Shown here one piece after another: positions 52,677-62,052 of a stretch of 64,000 nt of DNA (positions are counted from its first letter, which is position 1; the number at the start of each line of letters is the position of its first letter). The position numbers were made by a program, and so were the translations under genes. The DNA lies in contig CAVXCV010000009.1 in the NCBI GenBank assembly GCA_963760405.1, forward strand, positions 248,001-312,000, written 5' to 3'. The DNA comes from RYN-230 sp963760405. Lineage in GTDB: Bacteria > Actinomycetota > Actinomycetes > Streptosporangiales > Streptosporangiaceae. Below the pieces are notes generated by a model. It was not told the origin of the DNA. It was given only the letters and a program-made list of their open reading frames with translations, and made no database searches.

Positions 52677-53585
52677 ATGCGCAAGCCTGCCTGGCTGACA
52701 GCGCTCGCCGTCAGCGGCGCACTCCTGGCTGGCCCGGCGCTGAGCACGCCCGCCGCGGCCGCGGCCGCGGTCGGCGCGGCCGGGAGCAGGCACCGGGCCG
52801 GGCCGCTGGTGGCGGCGGCGCCAGCCGGGGTGCACGCGGCAGCAGCGGCGATCGCCAACGCCAGCACTGGCGCGCTGCTGTGGGCCCGCCACCCGGATGC
52901 CGAACGGCCGGTGGCCAGCATCACGAAGGTGATGACCGCGCTGGTCGTCATCCAGGCCGGCCACCTGGACCGGGCCGTCACGATCCCGGCCGCGGTCGTG
53001 GCGTACACCCGGAAGTACGACGCGAGCAACGCCGGGCTGCACCCGGGCGATCAGCTCGCCGCCCGGCAACTGCTCGCCGCCCTGCTGCTGCCGTCCGGCT
53101 GTGACGCGGCCTACGCCCTCGCCGCCGCCTACGGGCCGGGGCTGGCCGCGTTCATCGCCAGGATGAACGCCACCGCGGCCCGGCTGGGCATGACGCATAC
53201 CCACTTCGCGAACTTCGACGGGCTGCCCTGGCCGACCGAGTACAGCACGTACTCCACCCCGGCTGACCTGATCATCCTGGGCCGGGCCGCGATGCACTAT
53301 CCCGCGTTCCGGGCCACCGTGAATCAGGCGGCCTACCAGGTCGCGGCAGGCCCCCGGCACCACGGCTACCGGTGGCGGAACACCAACCTGCTGCTCCGTT
53401 CCTACCGCGGGACGGCCGGCATCAAGACCGGGTTCACCAGGGGCGCCGGGTACAGCCTGCTGTTCGAGGCGCAGCGGGGGCCGGCCGTTCTCATCGGGGT
53501 GGTCCTGGACAGCTCGCCCAGCCACGAGGCGGTCAGCTTCAGCGACGCCACCGCCATGCTCAACTGGGGCTTCGCCGCCCGCTGA
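52677..53585 (+). CDS. D-alanyl-D-alanine carboxypeptidase (low-molecular-weight PBP)
   Basis: 302 residues with a Sec signal peptide ('LTALAVSGALLAGPALSTPA'). SxxK motif in 'VASITKVMTALVVI', KTG motif in 'GIKTGFTRGAGYSLLFEA'. The SxN position reads 'LLPSGCDAAYALAAAYG', i.e. SGC where most DacA-type enzymes have SGN; related actinobacterial proteins can share this. It removes the terminal D-Ala from cell-wall pentapeptides outside the membrane. No C-terminal amphipathic anchor is evident. The stop codon lies in the first unit of the 14-bp repeat array. Confidence 0.88.
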   Translation: MRKPAWLTALAVSGALLAGPALSTPAAAAAAVGAAGSRHRAGPLVAAAPAGVHAAAAAIANASTGALLWARHPDAERPVASITKVMTALVVIQAGHLDRAVTIPAAVVAYTRKYDASNAGLHPGDQLAARQLLAALLLPSGCDAAYALAAAYGPGLAAFIARMNATAARLGMTHTHFANFDGLPWPTEYSTYSTPADLIILGRAAMHYPAFRATVNQAAYQVAAGPRHHGYRWRNTNLLLRSYRGTAGIKTGFTRGAGYSLLFEAQRGPAVLIGVVLDSSPSHEAVSFSDATAMLNWGFAAR

Positions 53586-53664
53586 GCCCGGTCAGCTGAG
53601 CCCGGTCAGCTGAGCCCGGTCAGCTGAGCCCGGTCAGCTGAGCCCGGTCAGCTGAGCTCCGTCA
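53581..53664. repeat. 14-bp tandem array (6 units) between convergent genes
   Basis: Five exact units of GCTGAGCCCGGTCA followed by one variant GCTGAGCTCCGTCA. It spans the stop codons of the carboxypeptidase (53583-53585) and of the LigD-like gene (53662-53664). Each unit can fold CTGA/TCAG around CCCGG, so the array could work as a set of terminator-like hairpins. Confidence 0.92.
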
Positions 53665-55305
53665 GCTGATCTGGGGCAGGATCTGGCGGGTGTCCAGGAC
53701 CGGGGCGAACAGATCACCCCGCTCCGCCAGCCGGCCGGGCATGGTGCGGATGGTGAAGGCGTCCGGCCGCAGCCCGGGATCGTCGAGCTCGGCCCAGTCG
53801 ATCGGCGCGGACACCGGCGCGCCCACGGCCGCGCGCGGGCTGTACGGGGCGACCAGGGTCTTCCCGCGGACGTTCTGGGTGTAGTCCAGCCGGGCCAGGC
53901 CGCCCCGCTCGCGGACATCCCATTTCCAGCTCAGCAGCCCCGGCACGACCGCGCCGATGGCCTTGGACAGATCATGTGCCCAGGCCCGGGTCTGGTCGTA
54001 GCCCGGGCCGGGGGCGATCGGGATCCAGATCTGGATGCCCCGCCGGCCGGTCAGCTTGGGCTGGCCGCGCACGCCCAGGTGGTCCAGGGCGGTGCGGTGC
54101 AGCCGGGCCAGCACCAGTAGCTCGTCCCAGGAGGTGGCCGAACCGGGATCGATGTCGATGAGCACGTAACTGGGCTGGTCCGGCTGGCTGGCCCGGGAGG
54201 TCCAGGCGTGCCATTCCAGCGCGCCGAAGTTAGCCGCCCAGATCAGCGCCGCGGGCTCGTCGGCCACCAGGTAGGTGGTGACCTCACCGGGATCGGCGTC
54301 CGGGTTGTCCCAGCGGGTCAGCCAGCCGGGCGCATGATCAGGCAGTTGCTTGTGCCAGAACCCGGGGGTGCTGGCCCCGCCGGGGAAGCGGTGCATGTGG
54401 AACGGCCGCCCCGCCAGGTAGCGCAGGGCCGCCGGCGCGATCTGCGCCGCGTACCGGACCAGTTCCCGCTTGGTCAGGTCCGCCTCACCAGGGCGGCCGG
54501 GAAACAGCACCTTGTCCAGGTTGGTCAGCCGCAGGTCGCGGCCGAACACGTGCCACATCCCGCCGGGCCCCAGTGCGTCCAGCGCGCGGAGCTCGTCCGC
54601 GCTGGGCTCACTGAGGTTGACCACGGACGACGGGCGCAGCGCGACCGAGGCCTCTGCGGCCGGCCGGTCGGAGTGCCACTCCCGCTCCGGATCGGCCCGC
54701 ACCTCGTCGTTGGTGCGCCCGCTGAGCACCGACCGGGGATGCTCCTCCGGGTCCCAGCCCTCGACCGCGAACTCGTCGTGCTTGTGCAGCAGCAGCCACT
54801 GCTCGCCGCCCTGCCGCGCCGCGCTGTGGCCGCGCCGGACCAGGACCAGGCGCCCCCGCAGCTTGTCACCGTGCAGGTCGGCGTGCAGTTCGCCATTCAA
54901 TACCGCAACGCCTGGGTTGTCCGTGCCGTGCGGTTCCCAGGTGCCGCGATCCCACACGGTCACATCGCCTGCCCCGTACTGGCCGCCCGGGATCACTCCC
55001 TCGAAGTCCAGGTACTCGATCGGATGGTCCTCGACGTGCACGGCCGTCCGCTTCACCTCGGGATCGAGAGTCGGCCCCTTGGGCACAGCCCAGCTCACCA
55101 GCACGCCGTCGATCTCGAACCGGAGGTCGTAGTGCAGCCGCCGGGCCCGGTGCCGCTGCACGACGAACCGGCGCGGGCGGTCCGGGCCGGTCTCCGCCTG
55201 CCCATCGGCCGAGGCAGCCGGGCCGGCCGCGCCCGCGGGCTCGGGAGTCCGGGTGAAGTCGCGTTTGCGCTGATAAGGGGCGAGCCGACCGTGTCCTTCC
55301 GGCAT
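53662..55305 (-). CDS. LigD-type 3'-phosphoesterase + primase-polymerase protein (no ligase domain)
   Basis: 547 residues. The N-terminal PE domain is at about 45-190 ('RFVVQRHRARRLHYDLRFEI', 'VEDHPIEYLDFEGVIPGGQY', 'LHGDKLRGRLVLVRRG'), with the His/Asp metal residues. The C-terminal Prim-Pol is at about 245-545 ('FGRDLRLTNLDKVLFPGRPG', 'PSYVLIDIDPGSATSWDELL' with the DxD, 'GRRGIQIWIPIAPGPGYDQT', 'VRGKTLVAPYSPRAAVGAPV'). These are the end-processing and gap-filling activities of non-homologous end joining; the ligase would have to come from a separate gene. No ku gene is in the window. Confidence 0.9.
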   Translation of the reverse strand: MPEGHGRLAPYQRKRDFTRTPEPAGAAGPAASADGQAETGPDRPRRFVVQRHRARRLHYDLRFEIDGVLVSWAVPKGPTLDPEVKRTAVHVEDHPIEYLDFEGVIPGGQYGAGDVTVWDRGTWEPHGTDNPGVAVLNGELHADLHGDKLRGRLVLVRRGHSAARQGGEQWLLLHKHDEFAVEGWDPEEHPRSVLSGRTNDEVRADPEREWHSDRPAAEASVALRPSSVVNLSEPSADELRALDALGPGGMWHVFGRDLRLTNLDKVLFPGRPGEADLTKRELVRYAAQIAPAALRYLAGRPFHMHRFPGGASTPGFWHKQLPDHAPGWLTRWDNPDADPGEVTTYLVADEPAALIWAANFGALEWHAWTSRASQPDQPSYVLIDIDPGSATSWDELLVLARLHRTALDHLGVRGQPKLTGRRGIQIWIPIAPGPGYDQTRAWAHDLSKAIGAVVPGLLSWKWDVRERGGLARLDYTQNVRGKTLVAPYSPRAAVGAPVSAPIDWAELDDPGLRPDAFTIRTMPGRLAERGDLFAPVLDTRQILPQIS

Positions 55306-55553
55306 CCGTCACCTCCAGCCGTTGGTCCTGGCCGTTCCCGGACAGTGTGCTATCACACGTCCGCCCGGGGCCGGCCTGGGCGCGCTGAAGCACAGCCAGG
55401 CCGGTGCGCACTTCGCCCGGCCGCTGCGGATGCCCGCGTTTCGGGTCAGAGCCCCGGGGTAGCCAGATGCGCGGCCAGCCGCCCGGCTGGCCCTGAGACC
55501 ACCGTACGGTCCGCAGCCAGCGGGCCGGAGCGGCCATAGAAAGAGGAATCCCG

Positions 55554-55631
55554 GTGTATATCGGAATCGGAACTGTTGTCGTCATCCTGATCATCGTGCT
55601 CATCGTCCTGCTGCTCCGCCGAGGGCTCTAA
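55554..55631 (+). CDS. 25-aa membrane microprotein
   Basis: GTG 55554 behind AAAGAGGAATCCC. The product is 'MYIGIGTVVVILIIVLIVLL' followed by 'LRRGL': one transmembrane helix with a basic inside end. Very similar short hydrophobic genes occur across actinomycetes. Spacing, codon choice and a TAA stop support that it is real. Function unknown. The flanking 250-300 bp on each side hold no other gene that I can support. Confidence 0.65.
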   Translation: MYIGIGTVVVILIIVLIVLLLRRGL

Positions 55632-55925
55632 GGCAGCGGGCTCTAGGCCGGTGCCAGGCGGGTTCGCGGCGGCCCCGCCGCGCCGCGGACCCCCGCAGGG
55701 CGGCGGCCCCGCAGGGCGGCGGGCCCGCAGGTAGCTACCACGGCCCGGCGCGGCCGGATACGCTGCCAGCACATGCGCCCGTGCGGGCCGGCCAGCTAGC
55801 CGGGCCTGATCGGTGAGCCCGGTCGGGCCTTAGCTGTCCGGCCGGAAACTGCCCGGCGGAAACTGTCCGGCGGGAACCGGCCCGCTGACGGGGCCGGAAC
55901 CGGGCGCCCGGAGAAGCGGGTACAG

Positions 55926-56960
55926 ATGATCAAGGCTCCGGCGGTTCGCGGCGCGCTGCTGGCGGGTGGCCTGATCACGGTGGCGCTCAGCACGGGATGC
56001 GCCAGCCAGCCGCCCGGGAGCCCGGCCGCGTCGGTGTCAGCCTGCACCGCATCGGGGGTGCGGGCGCTCCAGCGGCATGTCACGCTCAACACGGCTCCAG
56101 CGGCCTGCCGCGGGCTGAGCCGGGCCGAGCTGAACTTCGCCCTCGGCCGGGCCATCTATCAGGTGGCGGCCACCGGGCGGGACAAGACCGGGTGGCGCAA
56201 GGCAGCGCTGGCGGCGAGCCGCTGGCTGGCCCCGCTGATCAGGTCGCCTGCCACCCCGGCGGCCCGGCCACCCGCCGGGCCAGCACCGGAACCGGCGGGC
56301 CAGATATCCGCGAATCACCAGGTCTTCGGCTTGCTCGCGCTGATCAGCTGGCTGCTGGCGGTGGGCAGCGGCGGTTACATGCTGGGCCGCTGGCTGAGCC
56401 GCGGTGGCCCGCGCCAGCAGCGGGCCACCGGCGAGGGCCTGGCTCCTGGGGTCGTTTTCGCGCATTTCGGCCTGGCTACGGCCGGCCTGCTGGTGTGGAT
56501 CAGCTACCTGGCCAGCCAGTGGGCCCCGCTGGCCTGGCTGGCGGTGGGCCTGCTGCTGCCCGTGTTCGGCCTGGGCATCGCCACCGTGACGCTGTGGGTC
56601 CCTTATCCGGCGGCCCGCCGCACAGCCGGATCCACTGCGGTTACGTCCGCTGGGACGACGCCCGCCGGGGCCGCGTCGACCGGGGCCGGCCCGGGATCCC
56701 TGGCCGAGCCGGTGGCAGCGGCCGTGACGGCGCGGCCAGCGGAGCCGGCCAGCACCAGCGATGCGGTACTCGCCCGGGCGCTCACCGACGACGCCCTGGC
56801 CCGGCGGCTCGTCGATGACATGCTCGCCCAGGTACCCGCCGCGTCCGCTGGCCGGGCCCGGCGGCCGGGCGGGCGCTACGCCGCGCTCATCCCCGCGGGT
56901 CACGGCATCGCCGCGATGGGTGCGATCCTGTTCGCGCTGCTCACCGCGGTCGGCCGGTAG
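55926..56960 (+). CDS. Lipoprotein-signal membrane protein, unknown function
   Basis: 344 residues. 'LITVALSTGCASQPPGSP' carries a lipobox (LSTGC), so Cys25 is probably lipidated. Two to three further membrane helices follow ('VFGLLALISWLLAVGSGGYM', 'FAHFGLATAGLLVWISYLAS', 'WLAVGLLLPVFGLGIATVTL'), then an Ala/Pro-rich linker and a last helix near the C-terminus ('AMGAILFALLTAVGR'). GGAGAAG precedes ATG 55926. I do not recognise the family. It opens the surface-glycan region, but the link is positional only. Confidence 0.62.
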   Translation: MIKAPAVRGALLAGGLITVALSTGCASQPPGSPAASVSACTASGVRALQRHVTLNTAPAACRGLSRAELNFALGRAIYQVAATGRDKTGWRKAALAASRWLAPLIRSPATPAARPPAGPAPEPAGQISANHQVFGLLALISWLLAVGSGGYMLGRWLSRGGPRQQRATGEGLAPGVVFAHFGLATAGLLVWISYLASQWAPLAWLAVGLLLPVFGLGIATVTLWVPYPAARRTAGSTAVTSAGTTPAGAASTGAGPGSLAEPVAAAVTARPAEPASTSDAVLARALTDDALARRLVDDMLAQVPAASAGRARRPGGRYAALIPAGHGIAAMGAILFALLTAVGR

Positions 56961-57121
56961 ACTGGGCCGCCGCTGCTCCGCCACGTTGCCGGCGCTTGGC
57001 GAAACCATGGCCGAAACCAGGGCGAATCCTCGCCGAGATGCCGTCCGGCCACTCCGGCTGGCAAGCTAGCGTGCCGGTAAGGGCAGCCGCGGCGAGCGGG
57101 CGATGTCCTCCGGGCCAGGTG

Positions 57122-58797
57122 ATGACCGTGTCATTCCGTTTGGCCGGCCGATGGCGACCAGGGCGCGGCGGAAGGGCAGTAGCTGACATCGACACCACCG
57201 ATTCAGCCGAGCGAGCCATCACCGGGCCGGCCGTGGCCGCCCGGCCGGCTGGTGCGTGGCGCCGACTACTGATCGTGGCGGCGGCCGGGGCCGTGACCTT
57301 GCTGTTGTTCGTCGGGTACCTGGCGCAGGCGCGGTCGCTCGGCACGAACGCGGACGGCGCCAGCTTCATCCTGCAAGCCTGGGACATGCTGCACGGCAAC
57401 TGGCTGCTGCGCGGCTGGTGGCTCTCGCCCATCCCGGCCTATACCACCGAGCTACCCGAGTACATGCTCGTGGAGCTGGCCCGTGGGGTGAGCCCCGGTG
57501 TCACCAGCGTGGCCGCGGCGGCGACCTTCACGCTGCTGCTCCTGCTCGCCGCACTGCTCGCCAAGGGCCGGGCCACCGGCATCGAGGCGCTCGCTCGGGT
57601 CCTGATCACGGTGGGTATCATGTTCGCGCCTGGGCCCCCGGTCAGCTCGGGCACGCTGCTCACCGTCCCTAATCACATCGGCACCCAGGTCCCGCTGCTG
57701 CTCATCTGGCTGGCGATGGACCGGCTGGCCAACCGCTGGTATCTGCCCTGGCTGGTCGGCCTGCTGCTCACCTGGGTGGAGATCGCTGATCAGCTGGCCG
57801 TGTACGTCGGGGCGGCACCGGTGATCGTCGTTTCGGCCATCCGGCTCTATCAGCGGCGTCCTTCATGGCGGATCGATGCCGGGCTGCTGCTGGCGGCTGC
57901 GGCCTCGGTCGTCGCGGCGGCGGCCATCCTGGCGGTCATCCGCCGGTCCGGCGGTTTTGTGGTCGTGCCCACCCCGACGGTGTTCGTCAAGTCCGCGCAG
58001 ATGCCGCACAATCTGTGGCTCACGATCGAATCAGTGCTGGCGCTGTTCGGTGCGGACTTCTTCGGTATGCACCTGGGGCTGGCCGCGGCGTTCGTCCTGC
58101 TGCACTTTGCCGGGCTGATCCTGGTGGCGTGGGCGTGCTGCATAGCGGCCCGGCAGCTGTTTTCCGCCGCCGACCGGCTGGTGTCGGTGCTCTTCGTAGG
58201 CCTCGCCATTAATACGATCGCGTATCTGTTCAGCACGCAGGCGGTGGACCTCGGATCGACACACGAAATCGCCGCAGTGCTCCCGTTCGGCGCCGTGCTG
58301 GCCGGCTGCTGCCGGGCAGGCCGGTGACCACCAGGCTGGTTCCGGCGCTCCTCGCGGTGCTGGTGTGCTACTCAGGAGTGTTCGCCTATTACGCGAGCCG
58401 ACCCACCAGGCCGCTACCCACCCAGGCCGTCGCCTCGTGGCTGCTGGCCAACCAGCTGACCGCCGGGTTTGGCGACTATTGGGCGGCCAACATCGCGACC
58501 GTCGTAGCCGGAGGTCGGGTGCAGGTCCGGCCGGTCACCATATCTTGCGGCCGGTTCGCCCCGTATGCCTGGGAGGCCAAGAAGTCCTGGTACCAGCGGC
58601 CGAACACGGCAACGTTCCTCGTGCTTTCCCCCGGCAGCGGCTCGGCGAATGGCACCGCCGCAGCCACCGCCCAGTTCGGCCCGCCGCAGCGCACCGTCCG
58701 GATCGGCGGCTATCAGGTCCTGGTCTGGGATCATGACCTGATCCCGGCGGCTACTACCGGATTCCCGCGCGGGTGCGGCCAGCGGTGGAGGCGCTAG
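57122..58797 (+). CDS. Multi-helix membrane protein with outside C-terminal domain (possible frame break near 58305)
   Basis: The first frame (57122-58327) has a Ser/Arg-rich leader and about nine hydrophobic helices ('VTLLLFVGYLAQARSLGTNA' to 'VLPFGAVLAG'). The second frame (58324-58797) starts GTG and gives a helix 'VPALLAVLVCYSGVFAYYAS' then an outside domain 'QTAVASWLLANQLTAGFGDY'-like (actual start 'QAVASWLLANQLTAGF'). They overlap as GTGA. Because glycosyltransferase-like membrane proteins of this shape usually carry both parts, one base missing in GCCGGCTGCTG near 58305 is likely; two coupled genes remain possible. The pattern resembles lipid-linked-sugar GT-C proteins, but no catalytic motif is certain. 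Confidence 0.6.
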
Positions 58798-58841
58798 CCC
58801 GCGGGATGACCTCCGGACCCGCAGGAGAGGCTGGCCCCTCC

Positions 58842-59867
58842 TTACAGCGTGCCTGCCTCGATGGCCTGGCGGATCCACGGGATGACCTCATCCAGCATGG
58901 CTGACAGGGATGTGGTCGCCTGATACGCCAGGATGCGCTTGGCCTTGTCGGTGGACGGCACCCGGCGCTGCACGTCGTAGGTGAAGGGTTCGTCATGCAC
59001 GACCCGCAGCGGCACTCCGGGGCCCTTGATCTTCCGCCAGATCAGCTCGGCGAGCTCGAGGACCGTGGTGGACTCGGCGGTGGACAGGTTGAAGTCTTCG
59101 TTGAGCGCCTTGTCGTGGTCCAGTGTGTCTACGATGCCGCGGGCGAGATCGCCACCGTAGGTGTAGTGCCGGACCTGGTCCCCGTCGCCGAGGAGGTGCA
59201 GCGGGTCCTGCCCCTTGAGCACCTTCTGCACCAGGTCGGGGACCACGTGGCTCATCGCGAGCTGGACGTTCCCGGACAGGATCTCCTCGTCCCCGAGTGC
59301 GCGGGACTCCCCAATGCCCACGCAGTTGAATGGGCGGACGATCGTGTACGGCAGCTGGTACTGGTCCCAGGCCGCCCGGGCGAAGTACTCCACCGCGAGC
59401 TTCTGGAAGCCGTAGGACGACAGCGGCGGCGGCACTTCGCGCTCCTGGCCCTCATAGGACGGCCAGGAGTGGGTGGACTCGAACACCATAGACGACGAGA
59501 CGTAGGTGACCTTCCTCAGCCGCCCGGCCTTGTGCGCCGCAATCGCCGCGTCGCAGGAGGCGGCGATGATCCGCTCGTTCGTGGCGAGCAGGTCGTAGGC
59601 GTAGGTGTGGAAGTAGGAGATACCGCCGATCATCGCGGCTCCGGCCACGAAGTGGTCGCAGTCGGCGAGCAGCCGGGTCAGCAGCTCGATGTCCCGCGCG
59701 TCACCCTCGACCAGGCTGTAGTTCGGGTGATCATCGTAGGACTTAGTGACCTTGCCGTACTTGGAGAAGTTGTCCACTCCGACGACGCTGTAGCCGCGCT
59801 TCAGCAGTTCCTCGGCGAGGTAACCGCCGATGAATCCCGCGGACCCGCTGACCAGTACCTTATGCAT
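58842..59867 (-). CDS. NAD-dependent sugar epimerase/dehydratase (extended SDR)
   Basis: 341 residues. NAD-binding 'KVLVSGSAGFIGGYLAEELL' at the N-terminus, catalytic 'PPPLSSYGFQKLAVEYFARA' with the YxxxK pair, and 'TIVRPFNCVGIGESRALGDE' for substrate binding. It interconverts nucleotide-sugar isomers or removes water from them. ATG 59867 overlaps or abuts the GT2 stop (59870), so dehydrogenase, GT2 and epimerase form one tightly packed operon for glycan precursor synthesis. Confidence 0.92.
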   Translation of the reverse strand: MHKVLVSGSAGFIGGYLAEELLKRGYSVVGVDNFSKYGKVTKSYDDHPNYSLVEGDARDIELLTRLLADCDHFVAGAAMIGGISYFHTYAYDLLATNERIIAASCDAAIAAHKAGRLRKVTYVSSSMVFESTHSWPSYEGQEREVPPPLSSYGFQKLAVEYFARAAWDQYQLPYTIVRPFNCVGIGESRALGDEEILSGNVQLAMSHVVPDLVQKVLKGQDPLHLLGDGDQVRHYTYGGDLARGIVDTLDHDKALNEDFNLSTAESTTVLELAELIWRKIKGPGVPLRVVHDEPFTYDVQRRVPSTDKAKRILAYQATTSLSAMLDEVIPWIRQAIEAGTL

Positions 59868-59869
59868 AT

Positions 59870-60703
59870 TTAAAGAGTCTCTTCCGGCGTCTCGGTTGGT
59901 GGTGTGTGGGCCTTCAGCTCAGCCAGGCTGAGACGCGGGCCAAAGGAGAATCGGTACCACCGTAGGTACTTTGGCAGCCAGGCCGCGACCTGAAAGCTTG
60001 ACATGCCCTCCTGGCGGTCGAGCCAGATCGTGGGGATTTCCGCAATCGGCAGCCGTAGTCGCCGAGCCTTGGCGGTCAGCTCGATGCCGATCTCGAAGCC
60101 GTCCCGGCTGTCGATGCCCACCGCCCGGACGAACGCGGTCGAATAGGCCTTGAAGGAGTTGGTGGCGTCCCGGGTGCCGACCCGGGCCAGCAGCCGCAGG
60201 CTGCGGCCGGCCGCCGAGGACATCATGCCTTTCAGCAACGGGCCGCCCACCTGCTGGCCACCCGCCATGTACCGGGACGCCGCCGCCACCACGACCCCGC
60301 GTTCGACCAGCCGGACCAGGTCGTCGATCTGCCGTACGTCATCGCACCCGTCGGCCATGGTGACCACCGCTACCGCGGTGGTGGCGTGGTCGATGCCGTA
60401 CCGGATCGCGTTGGCCGGGCCGCGCCCGTAGTCGTTGACCAGGCAGTGCAGCCGTGGTTCGGTCTCCGCGAGACGCTGTACGACCGGCCGGGTCCGGTCC
60501 TCCGGGTCGTCCACCACGACCAGGGTCTCGCACGGCAAGGTGACGGCCTCGAAGATCCGCTCCAGCACCGGGATGATGTTCTCGCCCTCGTCGTAGGCCG
60601 GGATGACCAGGGACACGCGAAGGGCGTGGGGATCGCTGATCTTGGGCCGCCGGATCAGGTCGATGGCGGCGGCCTGCCGCGCGGCCGCGCGATTCTTGGC
60701 CAT
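59870..60703 (-). CDS. GT2 family glycosyltransferase (polyprenol-phosphate type)
   Basis: 277 residues. 'RVSLVIPAYDEGENIIPVLE' is the GT-A nucleotide-sugar site, 'ETLVVVDDPEDRTRPVVQRL' follows, and 'AVVTMADGCDDVRQIDDLVR' holds the metal-binding acidic cluster. 'FKAYSTAFVRAVGIDSRDGF' and 'PIAEIPTIWLDRQEGMSSFQ' are typical of dolichol/polyprenol-phosphate mannose synthases. Its start overlaps the stop of the dehydrogenase gene, marking a common transcript. It could load a sugar onto a lipid carrier for the neighbouring GT87 enzyme (inferred). Confidence 0.9.
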   Translation of the reverse strand: MAKNRAAARQAAAIDLIRRPKISDPHALRVSLVIPAYDEGENIIPVLERIFEAVTLPCETLVVVDDPEDRTRPVVQRLAETEPRLHCLVNDYGRGPANAIRYGIDHATTAVAVVTMADGCDDVRQIDDLVRLVERGVVVAAASRYMAGGQQVGGPLLKGMMSSAAGRSLRLLARVGTRDATNSFKAYSTAFVRAVGIDSRDGFEIGIELTAKARRLRLPIAEIPTIWLDRQEGMSSFQVAAWLPKYLRWYRFSFGPRLSLAELKAHTPPTETPEETL

Positions 60704-61914
60704 TACAGCCGCACGCCCGTGCCGCGGATGTTCCAGATGTCCACGATCGGCTTGCTGGTCTCCAGCGTGGCGTAACCTGGGTGCGGCGCAGCGATGATCA
60801 GCAGGTCGGACTTGGCGACCACGTCATCTAGGGGCATCAGCGAGGAATCCACAGTGACGTACGGGTCGGTGCAGTATACGGCGTCGGTGGTGAAGGTGAG
60901 GATGCGCTTCAGCTTGTAGGCCAGACTGGACCGGATATCGTCCGACCCGCCCTTGAAGGCCATGCCCAGAATTCCGACCGCCATCGACTCCAGGTCATAT
61001 CGCTGCTTGAGCCGGTCCACTAGATACAGCGGCAGGCCCTCATTGATTGCCATCGCGGTGTGGCCGAGCGCGAAATTGTTGTTATTGAATGCCGCCAGCT
61101 GCATGGTGTCTTTCAGCAGGCACGGGCCCGCCGCAAAACCCGCCGCGGGCAGGTCGGCCGCCCGCGGGTAGTCCAGCATCAGGCCCTGCCGGATGCGCTC
61201 GAAGTCCAGCCCGCGATCGTTGGCGATCATGTAAAGCTGGTTCGCGGTGGCGAACTTGATGTACCGCCATACGTTGGTGAACAGCTTGGCGAGCTCGGCC
61301 TCTTCCGGGGTCATCCGGACCTGGCGGTCGGTCAGCAGGCGGAACAGGGCGGAGGCGCGCTCGAACGCCCCGTCCCGCCGGGCGGAGACGATCTGGGGCA
61401 GCTCGAACAGTTCGGTCATGGCCTTGCCCTCGGCGATCCGCTCCGGGCAGAACGCCACGTCGATCTGGTAGCCGAGCCGGTTGATCGTCTTCTCCACCAG
61501 TGCGGTCACTCCCGGGTAAACGGTGCTGCGCAGGATGAGCAGCTGCTCGTCGCGCAGGTAGTCCGCGCATTCCGAAATGGCCTTGGGGATCGCCTGCTGG
61601 TCGGGGTTCAGGTGCTCGTCCACCGGTGTGCCGATGACCACGACCACGTGCTCGGCCGTGCCGACCACGGCCGGATCCGCTGAGGCGACCAGGCGCTGCC
61701 CGGCCACCGCACGCTCGAGCATCGGGCCTGCGCCCGGCTCGTCGAACGGCATCCGGCCCTCGTTCACCTGCTGCACGGCAGCCGGGTTGACGTCATAGAC
61801 CACGACGTCCGCGCCCCCGTCGGCGAACGCGATCGCCAGCGGCAGCCCGACATGGCCACAGCCGCCGATGATCACTACATCGCGCTGAAAGGAGGGGTTA
61901 CGCTCAAGCGTCAC
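60703..61914 (-). CDS. UDP-sugar 6-dehydrogenase family (UGD/WecC-like)
   Basis: 403 residues. N-terminal NAD domain 'VVIIGGCGHVGLPLAIAFAD'; 'LLILRSTVYPGVTALVEKTI' and 'FCPERIAEGKAMTELFELPQ' in the middle; catalytic Cys in 'FAAGPCLLKDTMQLAAFNNN' (Cys in place of the usual GGxCLPKD context); C-terminal UDP-binding 'GILGMAFKGGSDDIRSSLAY'. It oxidises the C6 hydroxyl of UDP-glucose or UDP-ManNAc to the uronic acid. GTG start, preceded by TAGGTGT. First gene of the three-gene operon, divergent from the GT87 gene. Confidence 0.9.
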   Translation of the reverse strand: MTLERNPSFQRDVVIIGGCGHVGLPLAIAFADGGADVVVYDVNPAAVQQVNEGRMPFDEPGAGPMLERAVAGQRLVASADPAVVGTAEHVVVVIGTPVDEHLNPDQQAIPKAISECADYLRDEQLLILRSTVYPGVTALVEKTINRLGYQIDVAFCPERIAEGKAMTELFELPQIVSARRDGAFERASALFRLLTDRQVRMTPEEAELAKLFTNVWRYIKFATANQLYMIANDRGLDFERIRQGLMLDYPRAADLPAAGFAAGPCLLKDTMQLAAFNNNNFALGHTAMAINEGLPLYLVDRLKQRYDLESMAVGILGMAFKGGSDDIRSSLAYKLKRILTFTTDAVYCTDPYVTVDSSLMPLDDVVAKSDLLIIAAPHPGYATLETSKPIVDIWNIRGTGVRL

Positions 61915-62052
61915 GATGACACCTAATCTTTAGGTCGCTGATCGGCCATTATCTGATCGCCTACCATAGCGGGCTCAAGGTATGAGGTAGGGTCCGGTCG
62001 CTGACGGGAGCGGGATGGTGCCAGGCTACATTAGGAAATCTTTACTAAAGCA

